Assembly: GCF_901933205.1 (NCBI RefSeq)
Contig: NC_044596.1
Coordinates: 2,048,001 to 2,112,000, forward strand
Length of the DNA stretch: 64,000 nucleotides
Direction of reading: 5' to 3'
Source of the DNA: Camarhynchus parvulus
Taxonomy: Eukaryota; Chordata; Aves; Passeriformes; Thraupidae
Of the stretch, positions 21,606 to 33,012 are shown in pieces (positions within the stretch are counted from its first letter, which is position 1; each line of letters starts with the position of its first letter). Made by a program: the position numbers and the translations under genes. Under the pieces are notes generated by a model. It made no database searches. It was not told the DNA's origin and worked only from the letters and a program-made list of their open reading frames with translations.

Positions 21606-24039
21606 CTAATTAGCCTAATGAGGGAGAAAATTGCTGCGAGGGGATGGGAATCATCCATCCATCCATCCGCTCCTGTGCCCGAGGCAGGCTCGGGTGGGCA
21701 CGGGTGGCAGAGGAGCAGATCCCAGCCCAACTCCTGCCACCGATGCCTCGGGGCCATCATTTAACTCCAGATCCAGCTTTGATAGCCCAAATCAAGGCTG
21801 CTGGCGAGCTCTGCCGCTTCCAAAAAGCTGCTTTGGCTTTTCCCTTGGATCCTGCTCATTTTTGTGGCTGGAGGAGCCCATTGTGTTCAGTAACTTTGAC
21901 TTCCTGCATTAGACAGGCCATAAAATGCTGCGTGGTGGTGCTGAGCCTTATTATTAGCATTTATTACTGCGGAGGGAACAGCACAGCTCCATGGGTGGGG
22001 AAGCTTTTTAAAGCAATCACCTACGGCCATGCAACCTGTTATGAAAGCTCTGCATAACCAGGATGAATTTGTTATGTTGGTAATTAGAGGGAAGTCAACC
22101 TCTCTTGACAGAGAAGGGCACGGTGTGTTTGTTCTGGAAATGAGGGGGGTGGGCACGGCTGTTGGAGGTGTTTCCCCCCCATGGCAGGGTTGTTTTGCTC
22201 GTGCAGGTGGGGATGGTGGAGGTTGGCAGCCCAAGGAGCTGTGCTGGCTCCTGTGATGCCTGCCAGGAGCAGGGCTGGCTGCCTGGCTTTCCCTGTGGGC
22301 ACAGGGGCCGTGCTGGGCTAATTCCTGGGTAGGAAAAGGCAGGGCTGAACCCTTGGTCAGACCTTCCCCAATCATCTTCCGCCTTCACACCGTGCCCTGG
22401 GCTCAGAGCTGCCTCCTCCACCCCTGCTGACCAAGAGAACACTGATTTTTAGCACTGAAAACACTGATTTTTAGCACTGAAAGCTCTGGTCTGGGCAGGA
22501 TTTTACGGTGTGAGGGGCTTGAAGGGCATAAAATGGGACGCATGAGGCCAAAGCCAGAGTGGGATTTGGATCTGGGTGGAAGGCAAGAGCCAAGGGAAGA
22601 GCTGGAGATGGGCCCTGGAACAGACACCCAGGGAGCTGTGGAGCCTCTGCCTGGAGATTCCAAACCCACCTGGGGGTTCCTGTGTCCAGGTGACCCTGCC
22701 TTGGCAGGGCGTTGGGCTGGGTCATCTCCAGAACTTCCCAGCCTGGCCAACCTTCCCACCCTTCCATAGTCCTGTGAGAGGGACTTCCCACCCTTCTCGA
22801 TAGAGGGACTAGCCCTGGCAGTGGGGTGGGCCCAGGGTTCGGGGCAGCACAGCCTGGAGGGCAGTTTGGGAAGGGATTCATGGGCACCATGGCTGCTGGG
22901 GTGTTCCTGAGGAGCACGACACATTTAATACAGGAGCCAGAGCTTTGGTTTCCATCCTTCTGCTCCCCGTGCCCACCTTGCCCACCTCCCCATGGCTCTC
23001 AGCTCTGCCCCTGCACCTCTGGGTGACAGTGCCACCACCTCCAGCCACACCAGCACCTGTCACCACTCAACACAAACCCCCAGAGTGATGATCTCAAGGG
23101 CTTCTGCAGACCAAAACTCGGTGCAAAGGGCTTTGGGGGAGGCTGGAATTTTTGCTACACCTGGGAATATTTTCCCTCCCTCCTGCACAGTGGTGCCTGG
23201 GGAGGAGAAAGGATGACAGGACCTGAGGAGCTTTGGGGCTGGATCCTTCCCTGCTGCAGGGAGAGGGAGAGGCAGGAGGACGGGCTGAACTTCTGGAGAC
23301 ATTCAGACCTGCTTCTGTCCCCTCTGATTTGGTTGAAATTAAGCCATCTGGTCACATTAAATGGTGAATTATCCCAGCTGCTGCTCCTCTCCCTGTGGGC
23401 ACTGTGGCCAGAGAGGGGGGGAATGCTGGAGGGCTGCACCCCTGGCCCAGGCCCCGAGGGAAGCGTGGGTGCCATGGGGATGGGTGTGATCTGCCCCTCG
23501 GTGTGCCCAGAACCAGTCACCTGGGAAGGTCACAGCCCTGCTCCACTGGCCCTGGAGGAGGGTTCAGAGCCAGCCTCAAATCCATCCAATCAAGCTGAGC
23601 GTGCTGTGCCCTTCCCTGCCCGCTGTCCTTGGGAGTCCTTTCCCGGGCAGCAGCTCCAGAGCGAGAGATCAGAGCTCTGACCACGGTGCTGTGGCTCAGA
23701 GGAAGGAGGGGAGGCAGCTTTACCAGGAGAGAGGGTGGAGCAGCCATGGGGAACAACAGCCCGAGGCTGGAGCAGGACCCAGATTAGCCCAGGGTGGGAT
23801 TTTGCTCCATTCCTGCCTGTTCCCCCTCTTGTTCACCTTCCTGGTTCCCCAGGAATGCCTTCAGCCTGCCCTGGCTGGGCACTCATGGTTGTGGAGAAGG
23901 ATCTTCTTCTCTTAGGGCAGCTGAGAGGCTCCCCCAGACCCTGCTAGGGGTCCCAGCCAGGTCCCCTCAGCGAGGGCTGCCAGCCCCTGGCTGAGCTGCA
24001 CTGAATGTCCCCTGCCCCTGCCACGCTGTGCCAGTGCCA
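21606..24039. other. gene-free stretch
   Basis: Unique sequence plus a CR1 tail at 22690-22782 and a short duplicated CACTGATTTTTAG motif near 22440-22480. The low-CpG block 21760-22100 looks like it could be conserved non-coding DNA, but that is only an impression. Confidence 0.4.
22690..22782 (+). mobile_element. short CR1 LINE 3'-tail fragment
   Basis: The pattern GTGACCCTGCCTTGGCAGGG, then TTGGGCTGGGTCATCTCCAG, and a terminal CATAGTCCTGTGAG fits the last 90 bp of a CR1 subfamily. Confidence 0.6.
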
Positions 24040-24425
24040 TGGAATCCTGGAATGGTGTGGGCTGGAAAGGACCTTAAAGCTCATCCTGTTCCACCCCCTG
24101 CCACGGGCAGGGAAAAATCCCACTGTCCCAGGTTGCTTCAAGCCCTGCCCAGCCTGGCCTTGGGCACTGCCAGGGATCCAGGGGCAGCCACAGCTGTGCC
24201 AGGGCCTCATCACCCTCCCAGGGAACAATTCCTTCCCAATATCCCACCTATTCCTGTCCTCTGACAGTCTGAACCCATTTTCCCTTGTCCTGCCCCTGCA
24301 GTTCCTGCTGAGGGGTCCCTCTCCAGCTTCCCTGTAGCCCCTTCAGACCTTGGAAGGAGCTGTGAGGTCTCCACACAACCTTCTCCTCTCCGGGCTGGAC
24401 ATTCCCAGCTCTCTCAGCCTGTGTC
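24040..24425 (-). mobile_element. CR1 LINE 3' region
   Basis: Reverse-oriented CR1 from GGAATGGTGTGGGCTGGAAA through CTTCCCAATATCCCACCTAT to CTTCTCCTCTCCGGGCTGG. It is 5'-truncated. Confidence 0.9.
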
Positions 24426-24486
24426 ACACTCAGCAACACACCCAGCTGCCCCCTCTCCACCAGTGCAGCACCTGATGCTGCGCCAG

Positions 24487-25083
24487 CCCCCCAAAACCAG
24501 CCCCCAAACCCAACACCCCAAAACCAGCCCCCAAACCCAACACCCCAAAACCAGCCCCCCAAGCCCACCCCCGTGACAGTGGTCACAAGAGTTCTTGATT
24601 GAGGGAAGAGATGAGAACGTTGACTCCATGTTCAGAAGGCTTGATTTATTATTTTATGATATATATATATATTATATTATAACTATACTAAAAAGAAATA
24701 GAAAGAAGGGTTTCTTCAGAAGCTAAGCTAAGCTGAGAATAGAAAAGAAAGAATGATAACAAAAGCAGCTGGCTTGGACAGAGAGAGAGAGCCAGCTCTG
24801 CCATGACTGGTCAATGAATTAAAACATCCACACAAGACCAATCACGGGTCCACCTGTTACATTCTACAGCAGCAGATAATTATTGTTTGTATTTTGTCTC
24901 TGAGGCCTCAGCTCTTCAGAAGGGAAAAAATCTTAAGAAAGTATTTTTTAGTGAAAAGGATGTCTGCGACACACCCCCCTAAACCCATCACCCCAAACCC
25001 ATCACCCCAAACCAGCCCCCAAACCCACACCCCAAACCCACCACCCCAAATCCAGCCCCTAAACCCAACACCCCAAACCCATC
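24487..25083. repeat. C-rich minisatellite interrupted by an LTR
   Basis: Units of CACCCCAAAACCAGCCCCCA and AAACCCAACACCCCAAA type flank the LTR at 24572-24971 on both sides (24487-24571 and 24972-25083). The LTR integrated into a pre-existing array. The G-rich complement has regularly spaced G runs. Confidence 0.85.
24572..24971 (-). mobile_element. solo LTR, family B, copy 1 (ERVK-like)
   Basis: About 400 bp; on the - strand it starts TGTCGCAGACATCC and ends near ACTGTCACG. It is flanked by CACCCC at 24566-24571 and 24972-24977, an exact 6-bp duplication, although within a C-rich repeat. The sense strand has ATAATAAATCAAGCC-type polyadenylation sequence. It shares its body with copies at 29692 and 58293. 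Confidence 0.8.
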
Positions 25084-25287
25084 GCCTTGGGAAGCCAGGG
25101 AAGGGATGGATGCTGGTCCTCAAGGCAGAATTTACCCACTCCAGTGTCCCAGTGGTGTCTGTGTCCCCAGCTCTCCCCAGTGCCCTTGGGGAGCACCTCT
25201 GTCCAGCTGTGCACTGCTCCCTGTGGCTCTGAGCAAGCCACTGACAGGCGAAGCACACCCACCCTGCCTGGGATAAAGGTGGGCAGG

Positions 25288-25880
25288 ATCACAGAACTCC
25301 CTGAGTGCGAAGGACCCACAAGGATCGAGTCCAACCCCTGTCTCTGCACAGACACCACCAAATCCCACCCTGGCATCCCTGGCAGAGCTGTACAATCATT
25401 CCTGGAGCTCTGGCAGCCTCAGGGCTGGAAATGAGAAATACCCTGGGGAGCCTGGGCAGTGCCAGCACCCTCTGGGGGAAGAACCTTTCCCTGATCTCCA
25501 GCCTGACCTGCCCTGGCCAAGCCCCAGCCATTCCCTTGGGTCCTGTCCCTGTCACAGGGAGCAGAGACCGCAGCTGTCCCTCTGCTGTCCCTCTGCTGTC
25601 CCTTGGCTGCCCCTTGGAAGGATGTTGCAGACACCAATGAGCTCTTCCTTCCTTCATCTCCTTCTCCAGGCTGAACAGACCAAGCCCCCTCAGCCCCTCC
25701 TCATCATGCCCCTCCAGACCCTTCCCCATCCTCGTGCCTTCCATTGGATGCCCTCCAGTGGCTCCACATCTTTTTTGTGTTGTGCTGCCCCAAAGTGCCC
25801 CAGGACTGGAGGTGAGGCTGCTCTGGTGCAGAGCAGAGCAGAGCAGGACAATCCCTGGCCTGGCCAGGCCGAGGATGCTG
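25288..25880 (-). mobile_element. CR1 LINE, different subfamily, about 590 bp
   Basis: Reverse-oriented. The GAAGGACCCACAAGGATCGA, GTCCAACCC, GAGCTCTGGCAGCCTCAGG, TTCTCCAGGCTGAACAGACC and ATTGGATGCCCTCCAGTGG blocks belong to a CR1 subfamily distinct from the CCATGGCAGG type. Non-coding remnant. Confidence 0.8.
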
Positions 25881-26630
25881 TAAGGGGTGACCAAGGCCAC
25901 CTTTCCTCCCTTGGCCCCTGTGTTCCCCCATCTCTCACACCCCTCTCACACCCACGCTGCTCTGAGCTCGGCAGGAGCTGTGACCTGGCTCTGCTCTGGC
26001 CCACGTGCCCAGCTCTGGCTTGCAGCAGCTCTGGGCATCCTGCACCTCCCCCAAGAGCATCTGAAGCAATCCACCTTCCCAGAGCTCCTGGCAGCCAGGC
26101 TGGCTGCTCCAAGGGTTCGGTGGGGCTGTCCCAGTGACCGACCTGGCCATGGGAGGAAGGGGATAGATCCAGAGTCCAGGCTGTGGCACTTGACATTCAC
26201 CTGATAAAGCATTTTCTGAAGCCGTAGGATCTCCTCTCCATGTCCTGGGTGTCTCCTGGGGTCAGGCTCTCCCTCTGAGAGACATTTTGGGGCATCTCAC
26301 CCCACCTGTAGCTCTGGTTGTCAGCCTGAAGCTCATGGATGCTGCTGAGCTCCTGACAGAGCAGGATCCTGGATCCATCCCAGATTGATTTGTGCTGAAA
26401 TACAGATGCAGGAGTTGATGGAGAATCTCCAGGGCTGGATGTGCAACAGGACTTTCAAAGGACCCCAGCTGGGAACTTTTACAGCAAGCCATAGTTTCCC
26501 ACCCTCAGCTCGGAGACCCTGGCACTCAGCCCAGAGCACCTGGGGATTTGATTTTGACCCTTGGAGCAAATTACCAGCTTTGTATGAGGACCTGAAAGTA
26601 ACAGATGCTTAAATAGTATCATAATAAAAT
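25881..26630. other. gene-free stretch
   Basis: Unique sequence between a CR1 and an LTR. Nothing is recognised. Confidence 0.4.
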
Positions 26631-27074
26631 TATCACAGGGTGAAGATGTAGATTTTGGGGTTTTTGGTATGGGGGTTTTGGGGACAAGATGGAGGAACTT
26701 GGGCATGTCCAGCCTTTCTTCTTCTTCTTCTTCTTCTTCTTCTTCTTCTTCTTCTTCTTCTTCTTCTTCTTCTTCTCCATTTTCTGCAGTGATGCTGGCA
26801 CTTTGGGATTGGTTTAGAGTAGAAGTGCACTGTCTAACATAGGTGATAGGTATTGGGAATTAAGTGTAAATATGTTATATGTAGTTTGTAGTATAAAAAG
26901 ACAACACCGCCCCAGGAGTGGTCAGAGTGCCTGTGGCTGCCCTGCTGAGCAGATCTCGGCTGGGCAGAAAGAAAATTTTATAGATAAGAATGAATAAACA
27001 ACTTCAAGACTGAAAAGTGAAGAGTCCAGACTCGTTCTTTGGACACGTGGGCCGAAACAGAGACATCCTGCACA
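26631..27074 (+). mobile_element. LTR, family E, with internal (TTC)n
   Basis: Sense-oriented LTR-like block. It starts TATCACAGGGTGAAG (a TG-to-TA change), has a TATA box (TAGTATAAAAAG, about 26888) and an AATAAA at 26993-26998 about 100 bp downstream, and ends near ATCCTGCACA. The TATA and polyadenylation spacing fits a retroviral R region. The ends are approximate, and I found no target-site duplication. The (TTC)n tract at 26718-26775 has expanded inside it. Confidence 0.65.
26718..26775. repeat. (TTC)n microsatellite
   Basis: About 19 pure TTC units within LTR family E. They produce the poly-lysine and poly-arginine frames seen on the - strand. Confidence 0.95.
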
Positions 27075-27261
27075 TCTTGGGGCAGCAATTAACAACCAAA
27101 TATCCGAGAGCAAGGAAGATGAATGAGCCAGTGGCTGCAGATGAATGAAGGCTCCCAAGGACAGGACACTGGGTGGAGATGAAAGGGTTAAACCAACGAA
27201 CTGGTTTGTCCTCAGCACCAGCCTGGGGTTTTGCTGGTTTGTGTTTCTCCCCTGGCAGCGT

Positions 27262-27283
27262 TTCAGTGCACTAACCTGGGTGT

Positions 27284-27337
<54 letters not shown>

Positions 27338-27356
27338 CAGTGCACTAACCCAGGTG

Positions 27357-27387
<31 letters not shown>

Positions 27388-27407
27388 CAGTGCACTAACC
27401 TGGGTGT

Positions 27408-27441
<34 letters not shown>

Positions 27442-27504
27442 CAGTGCACTAACCTGGGTGTGCACACACACACACACACGTTCCAGTGCACCAACCCGGG
27501 TGTG

Positions 27505-27548
<44 letters not shown>

Positions 27549-27570
27549 CAGTGCACTAACCCGGGTGTGC

Positions 27571-27610
<40 letters not shown>

Positions 27611-27800
27611 CAGTGCACTAACCCGGGTGTGCACACACACACACACACACACGCACACACACACACACACACGTTTCAGTGCACTAACCCGGGTGTGCAC
27701 ACACACACACACACACACACGCACACACACACACACACGTTTCAGTGCACTAACCCAGGTATGCACACACACACACACGTTTCAGTGCACTAACCCGAGT

Positions 27801-27860
<60 letters not shown>

Positions 27861-27937
27861 TTCAGTGCACTAACCTGGGTGTGCACACACACACACATGT
27901 TTCAGTGCACTAACCCGGGTGTGCACACACACACACG
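27262..27937 (+). repeat. compound (CA)n minisatellite, 12 units
   Basis: Twelve repetitions of a conserved core (GTTTCAGTGCACTAACC, then CGGGTGTG or TGGGTGTG) alternate with (CA)n runs of differing length. Cores occur near 27262, 27333, 27384, 27438, 27480, 27546, 27607, 27673, 27739, 27780, 27860 and 27900. Two levels of repeat are nested: a minisatellite core and a dinucleotide tract within every unit. Confidence 0.95.
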
Positions 27938-28913
27938 CTGCTCTTCCCCCGAGGGCTGCCTTGGAAAATAACCTCTCCCATCTGCGGGGCCTCATTAGCT
28001 CCAGGAACGGGTGATTTTCCACAGGTGTCAGATGAGAAAACTGAGATGTAAAGCAGAGAAACAGCTTGGCCCAAGGTGGAAAATAAATTGGGTTTGGGGC
28101 TATAACTGGCCCCGCTGTTTTCTCACGGCAGGCTGGGATGTGCCTTTGCCTTTGAGCAGGGGCTGCTCCCGAGCATCAGGACCAGGAGTAGATCTCATCC
28201 TGGCCACGGAGGTTTAATCTAATTTAAGATTACAGAGGTTCTGAAAGCCTTGTTTGGTGCCTGGACGAGGCTGCAGAGGGGAATATTCCACGCTGGGTGC
28301 TCTTGACTGGTGATTAGCAGCACCCTGAAGCCAGAGGGGGGCTGGATCTGCTGTGCTCTGCCCTGGGCCGGCCCTGTTGCTATTCTTGCTCAGCCCTGTC
28401 TGCTCTTTTTTGGGCTGGTTTTTGTCCTCAGCCAGTCAGGCACCCCATCTCCCAGACAGGAGAGATGAAAATGAGCTCTCGTCCTCTCTGGAGGAGAAGA
28501 TCAGGGAGAGACACAGAGAAAAAGTGAGGGAAATTAAGCAGAAATAGCTTCAGGGGTCATTTAAAAATATCCCCACGACTGCCTTAAATATATATTTAGC
28601 AAGAATTCATAGTCCATGGCTGAAGGAGCTCCAGGCACCAAATGTACAGTGTGGTTTTTGATAAAGACCCACAGGATTTATCACAGCTTAGGGGGGAAGA
28701 AGGAGGAATGGAGATGGGATGGAGCTGAGGGAGATCCCGGGGCAGGAGGAGGCTGCAGGGTTGCTCCCGTGCCTGTGAACTGCCCCCACACTGCATAAAG
28801 ACACATGTTGAACCTTTTGGGTCTCTAAAACAGGATCCTTTTCCACCAGGATCTCCCAGCAGGTGTCCTGCTGATGGGGTAGGGCTGGCACCCAGCCTGT
28901 GAGACCCAGTGGG
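27938..28913. other. gene-free stretch
   Basis: Unique sequence. No exon or repeat is recognised. Confidence 0.4.
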
Positions 28914-28919
28914 TCCCAC

Positions 28920-29532
28920 GGTTGGGGAAGGTGAAACAGGAAAGCCTTATAAATATGATTGTCTGGCAAAAGATTTTGAGAATATGGAAACTATAAGTGA
29001 GATTGAAATGAAAGCAAGCTCTGAGATCCCTCAGTTACTGAACAACTGGAAAACAATGGTGTGGCCAGCTGAAGGTGATCCCCTTTTGATGGAACAACAC
29101 CCTCTGCTTGCAGACAGGCCCAAGGGTCAGAGCAGACCCTACTGGCTTGGCAGAAGGGGCCCAAAGAGGAGTTTTTAGGGTTTAAAATGTAACACAGTAC
29201 GGTGATGTAATGATTCCTTTAGGCTGTATGTAAATGCTATAGGATTTGTATCTTGTACTAGATTGGTTAGTGAGAATTAGAATATTCAGCACAGAAGAAG
29301 ATTTATGGTGTTGTAACGGGAACTTCACTCTCCTCACCTTTTTACCCTTTTACTCTCTCACCCTCTCATCCTCTCTCCCCCTCTCTCTCTCAGCCTCCTC
29401 CAGCTGTGGCTGGCAGCTCCCAGCAGGGCCCTGCACTTGTCCCTTTGCAATAACCCACAAGTTCCCAGCCCTGGCTGCAGAGATCTCTCGTCTCCGTCCA
29501 TCCCCACCATCCTACCCCCCAACGCTCCTACA
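28920..29532 (+). mobile_element. solo LTR, family A, second copy
   Basis: Sense-oriented copy of the element at 7757-8346. It runs from GGTTGGGGAAG (TG changed to GG) to CTCCTACA and is flanked by the exact 6-bp duplication TCCCAC at 28914-28919 and 29533-29538. The polyadenylation motif is degraded (GCAATAACCCACAAG). No internal retroviral sequence is present. Confidence 0.9.
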
Positions 29533-29691
29533 TCCCACCAGGGCAGGTTTGTGGTGACATCCCCCTGTTCTTCATGGCTCTCCTTTGGGAGTAACAGTTC
29601 CTGGTGCCTCTGCTGGACAAGGACAGCCTGGTTTGGGTCTTTTTTCCCATGGAGGCTGGGAGCAGATGAGGAGGTGCTGGAGTGAGCCCAG

Positions 29692-30076
29692 TGTGACCGT
29701 GTTCCCAGGGGTCCAAGGATGAGGGAAGAGATGAGGATCTGACTCCATGTTTCAGAAGGCTGATTTATTATTTTATGATATATATTATATTAAAACTATA
29801 CTAAAAGAATAGAAGAAAGGATTTCATCAGAAGGCTAGCTAAGAATAGAAAAAGAAAGAATGATAACAAAGGTTTGTGGCTTGGGCTCTGTGTCCAAGCC
29901 AGCTGGACTGTGATTGGCCATTAATTAGAAACAACCACATGAGACCAATCACAGATGCACCTGTTGCATTCCACAGCAGCAGATAATCATTGCTTACATT
30001 TTGTTCCTGAGGCCTCTCAGCTTCTCAGGAGGAAAAATCCTAAGGAAAGGATTTTCCATAAAAGATGTCTGTGACA
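29692..30076 (-). mobile_element. solo LTR, family B, copy 2
   Basis: On the - strand it starts TGTCACAGACATC and ends ACGGTCACA. AGCCCAG is repeated exactly at 29685-29691 and 30077-30083; 7 bp may be a 6-bp duplication plus one chance match. The sense-strand AATAAATCAGCC polyadenylation motif is intact. It lies only 153 bp from the end of the family A target duplication and in the opposite orientation. Confidence 0.85.
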
Positions 30077-30083
30077 AGCCCAG

Positions 30084-32812
30084 CCCTTCTGGAAGTGAAC
30101 TGCTGCTGGGCCACCCAGAGGATGGGAAAGCATGGAATGAAATCCATAATGCAGCATCCATGAGGAGAAACAAGGGGCAGGTGTGGTCCCATGGGATGAG
30201 GAGCATGGAGCCACCATGGGGATGGAGCTTGGTGGGTGTGAATCACCTGGGTGGCCCGGAGAGACACTGTGCTCTTGGTATCAGTTGGGATTGAGATCCC
30301 AAAGCATTGCCCAGCTCCCAGTTCTCTGGGAATGAGAAGATTCCCTTGTTCCAAGGATCATCCTCGGCTGAAACCCCCTGTGCAGAGCAGCCCCCAGTGC
30401 CCAGGGCTGCCCAGGAGCCGTGCCACCAGCCAGCACCATGAATTATTCACGGCTCCTCCATAGGGTGGAGGATCCCCTTACACCTGGAGAAGGGTCTCCT
30501 TGAGCAGCACAGCCTTGCCCAGAGCTGTCAGCTTGGAAACACAAGATCTTGAGGGAATTGAACTCACACATTTCCTCCTCAGGTCCAGCGCTGCTCCAAC
30601 AGCAAAGTCAGGCGAGGTTTTGACTTTGGGGCCCTGACTGAAGGTTGGTGGGTGTCTCCTTACAGACCTACGGCCTTATTGATTGTCTCCTGCCTGAGTT
30701 CCCTCCCCATCCAGGCTGGAACTGTTCCCCTCGAGATGATAAATGGAGCTGCCAGCCTCTGGCTTATTTTAATCGCCATTTTTCCCTTCTCCTGGTGACA
30801 CAAAGGTGTGATGAATCCATGCTGGAGCACCTGAGACAGGACGTGCTGGGGGCTTGGTGGGGGCATTGCAGAAAAACTGCTCCCTGAACCCCCCCAGTGT
30901 GGGGAAACTGAGGCACTGGAGCTGGTTAGGAGGAGGTGGGAAATTGTCTGCAGGTGAATGGGGTGAAAAAGCAGTTTTGGGCTGCCTGTGCATTGCAGGG
31001 GATGGGAAGGGCAGATAAGTAGGAAAAATCCTGGAGTTCTGTGTTGAGCACACATCCTCAGAGCTGAGGGATCCCAGGCACCTTCTCTGGGCTCTCACCT
31101 GTGCCCTGGGGTGAAGCATCTCAGCACAGCACCTTTTGCACTTGGGAAGGTGGTGGAGAGAAAGGAAGGTGGCAGGAGGATTTGTCTGTTCTCCAGGGCT
31201 GCAGGCAAGGCCCTGGAGGGACAGGCACAGGGACAGGGACAGGGGAGGACGTGCTGCTTGGCATGGCATGCTGCACTCCCCCCGTGGCTGGAGCCTGTCA
31301 CAGGGAAGAGCTGCCAGACGTGACACACACCACCCCTGAAGGTGAAGGGAGATGGGGATGATCCTTAGAGGTGTGGAAGAGACGTGTGAGGTGCCTGGAG
31401 CCGGCTGGCACACGGAGCTGTCTCCTGGGGCCATCCCCTGTGTGAGTGCCGGGCGCCCCGCAGGCTCCTGCCCTGCGCCTCCCTTCCCGGCTGCTTGTGC
31501 AAATGGCTGGAAAATGGCTTTTGCCGCAGGCTGTGTCCTTGTTCCTCCCCGCTGGGACGCGGGGAAGGGCGCGGGTCTCGCTGCTGGTCTCGCTGTCTGG
31601 CTCCTCAGAGCATCCTCAGCGCTGCCTCTCCCTCCCGGAGCCAGTGCCACTTGTCCTGCAAACACGTCACACACAGCGGTGACGTTATAGCTCAGAGCAG
31701 GCCTGGGGGGGTCTCCCCCATTTCCCCTGTCTCTCCCTATCCAAGGAGAATCCTTTGCCCAAGGCAGCCAAGAGCCCTGGCTGGGATGGAGCCTCTGGTG
31801 TTCGGGAGCCTATGGTGATGGGATGTGCCCCCTCCAGAGCTGCCACCTGTTTGGTGTCTGCCCAGCCAGCCCCAGCTCGTCCGTCATTCCCGGCCGTGTC
31901 ACCGTGTGGTGACATGGAAATGGCTCCAGAGGAGGCTCCAGCGTTTAAAGGCGCCTGCCTGCCGGGATCGCTGCGGATGGGCCGAGTTCTGCCGGGCCCT
32001 GCTGCTCCTCCCGGGCACGGGGAGGAACCCAGGCAGGCTGGACCAGCTCCCTGCCTCTCCCTGCAAGGCTCTGGGGGGGAGCAGGATGTCAATCTGGGCT
32101 CCTCTGAGCACAGGTAACGCTTGGAAGGCAAAGGCAGCAGCTTGCAGGGGGCAGATGGACCGGAGACAGAGTGGAGCCAAAGCACCTGAAGGCCGTGGAT
32201 GTGTGCGCAGCTTCCCGGGGCTCTGCTTGGCTTCCTCGGGCTCCATCCCTGCCGGAGGAGCCGCAGGGCCCGGCCACCATGAGGGATCGGGGCTGGGCAC
32301 CCAAAATCAGGTGGCTCCATCCTGTACAGACATCATCATCCTGAGTGGGGCCGTTCTCAGCAAGTCCCTGGGAGGAAAACGGGACCAGGAGCACAGAGAA
32401 TCCCTGGGTGCCCAAAGCTCCGGAATTCTGGGTTCCATGCACCAGGTCTCCTCAGGACACAGGGCTTTAGAGAAGGATGTGGCCCTGCAATGCAATCCCT
32501 GATCCTGCCTTAATTCTTCCTGTACTTTGGGGGTTTATTCTTCCCTCTCCATTAATCTCTGAATATTAGGTGGAAAGCGAGCAATTACAGTGCTAATGGC
32601 TCCATAAATTCCTTCATTACTTATTAAACTCGAGCCCTCCCCACGCAGCGGAGGAAAAGAGACGAAATGGAGAAGAAAAGGGAGCGGAGGGGGATGAGGA
32701 GCCAGGGCAGAGGGTCTCGGGCTGGGCTGCGGCGGCAGGGCCGGCTCAGACGCGGAAATTCACGGGCTGGCGTTGCCCTCTGCCGGCAGCGGGACGGGCA
32801 GGGGCTGCCTGC
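30084..32812. other. gene-free stretch, partly CpG-rich
   Basis: Unique sequence that becomes GC- and CpG-richer from about 31440 onward. I could not establish any exon. A region near 30540-30600 looks vaguely tRNA-like on the - strand but does not fold convincingly. Confidence 0.4.
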
Positions 32813-33012
32813 CGTCCCTGCTCTCCCTGCCCTGCTCTGCTCTCCCTTCTCTGCCCTGCTCTGCTCTCCCTGCCCTGCTCTGCTCTCCCTGCTCTTCTCT
32901 TCCTGCCCTGCTCTGCTCTCCCTGCCCTGCTCTGCTCTCCCTTCTCTGCCCTGCTTTTCCCTTTTCTGCTCTCCCTTTTCTGCTCTCCCTGCCCTGCCCT
33001 GCTCCCCCTGCT
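32813..33012. repeat. CCCTGCTCTGCTCT minisatellite
   Basis: Short pyrimidine-rich tandem units (CTCCCTGCCCTGCTCTG) on the + strand. Frames read SLPCSAL on + and AGQGEQSR-like on -. Not coding. Confidence 0.9.

Noticed and set aside
26619..26830. Poly-lysine and poly-arginine frames
   Set aside because: They are products of the (TTC)n microsatellite inside an LTR.
27262..27937. CRISPR-like alternation of a conserved core and variable spacers
   Set aside because: The spacers are all (CA)n, the genome is a vertebrate, and the pattern is a compound minisatellite.
30540..30610. tRNA-like segment on the - strand (GAGTTCAATTCCC near a D-arm-like TTGGAGCAGCGCTGG)
   Set aside because: No acceptor stem or anticodon arm could be paired, so it is probably chance resemblance.
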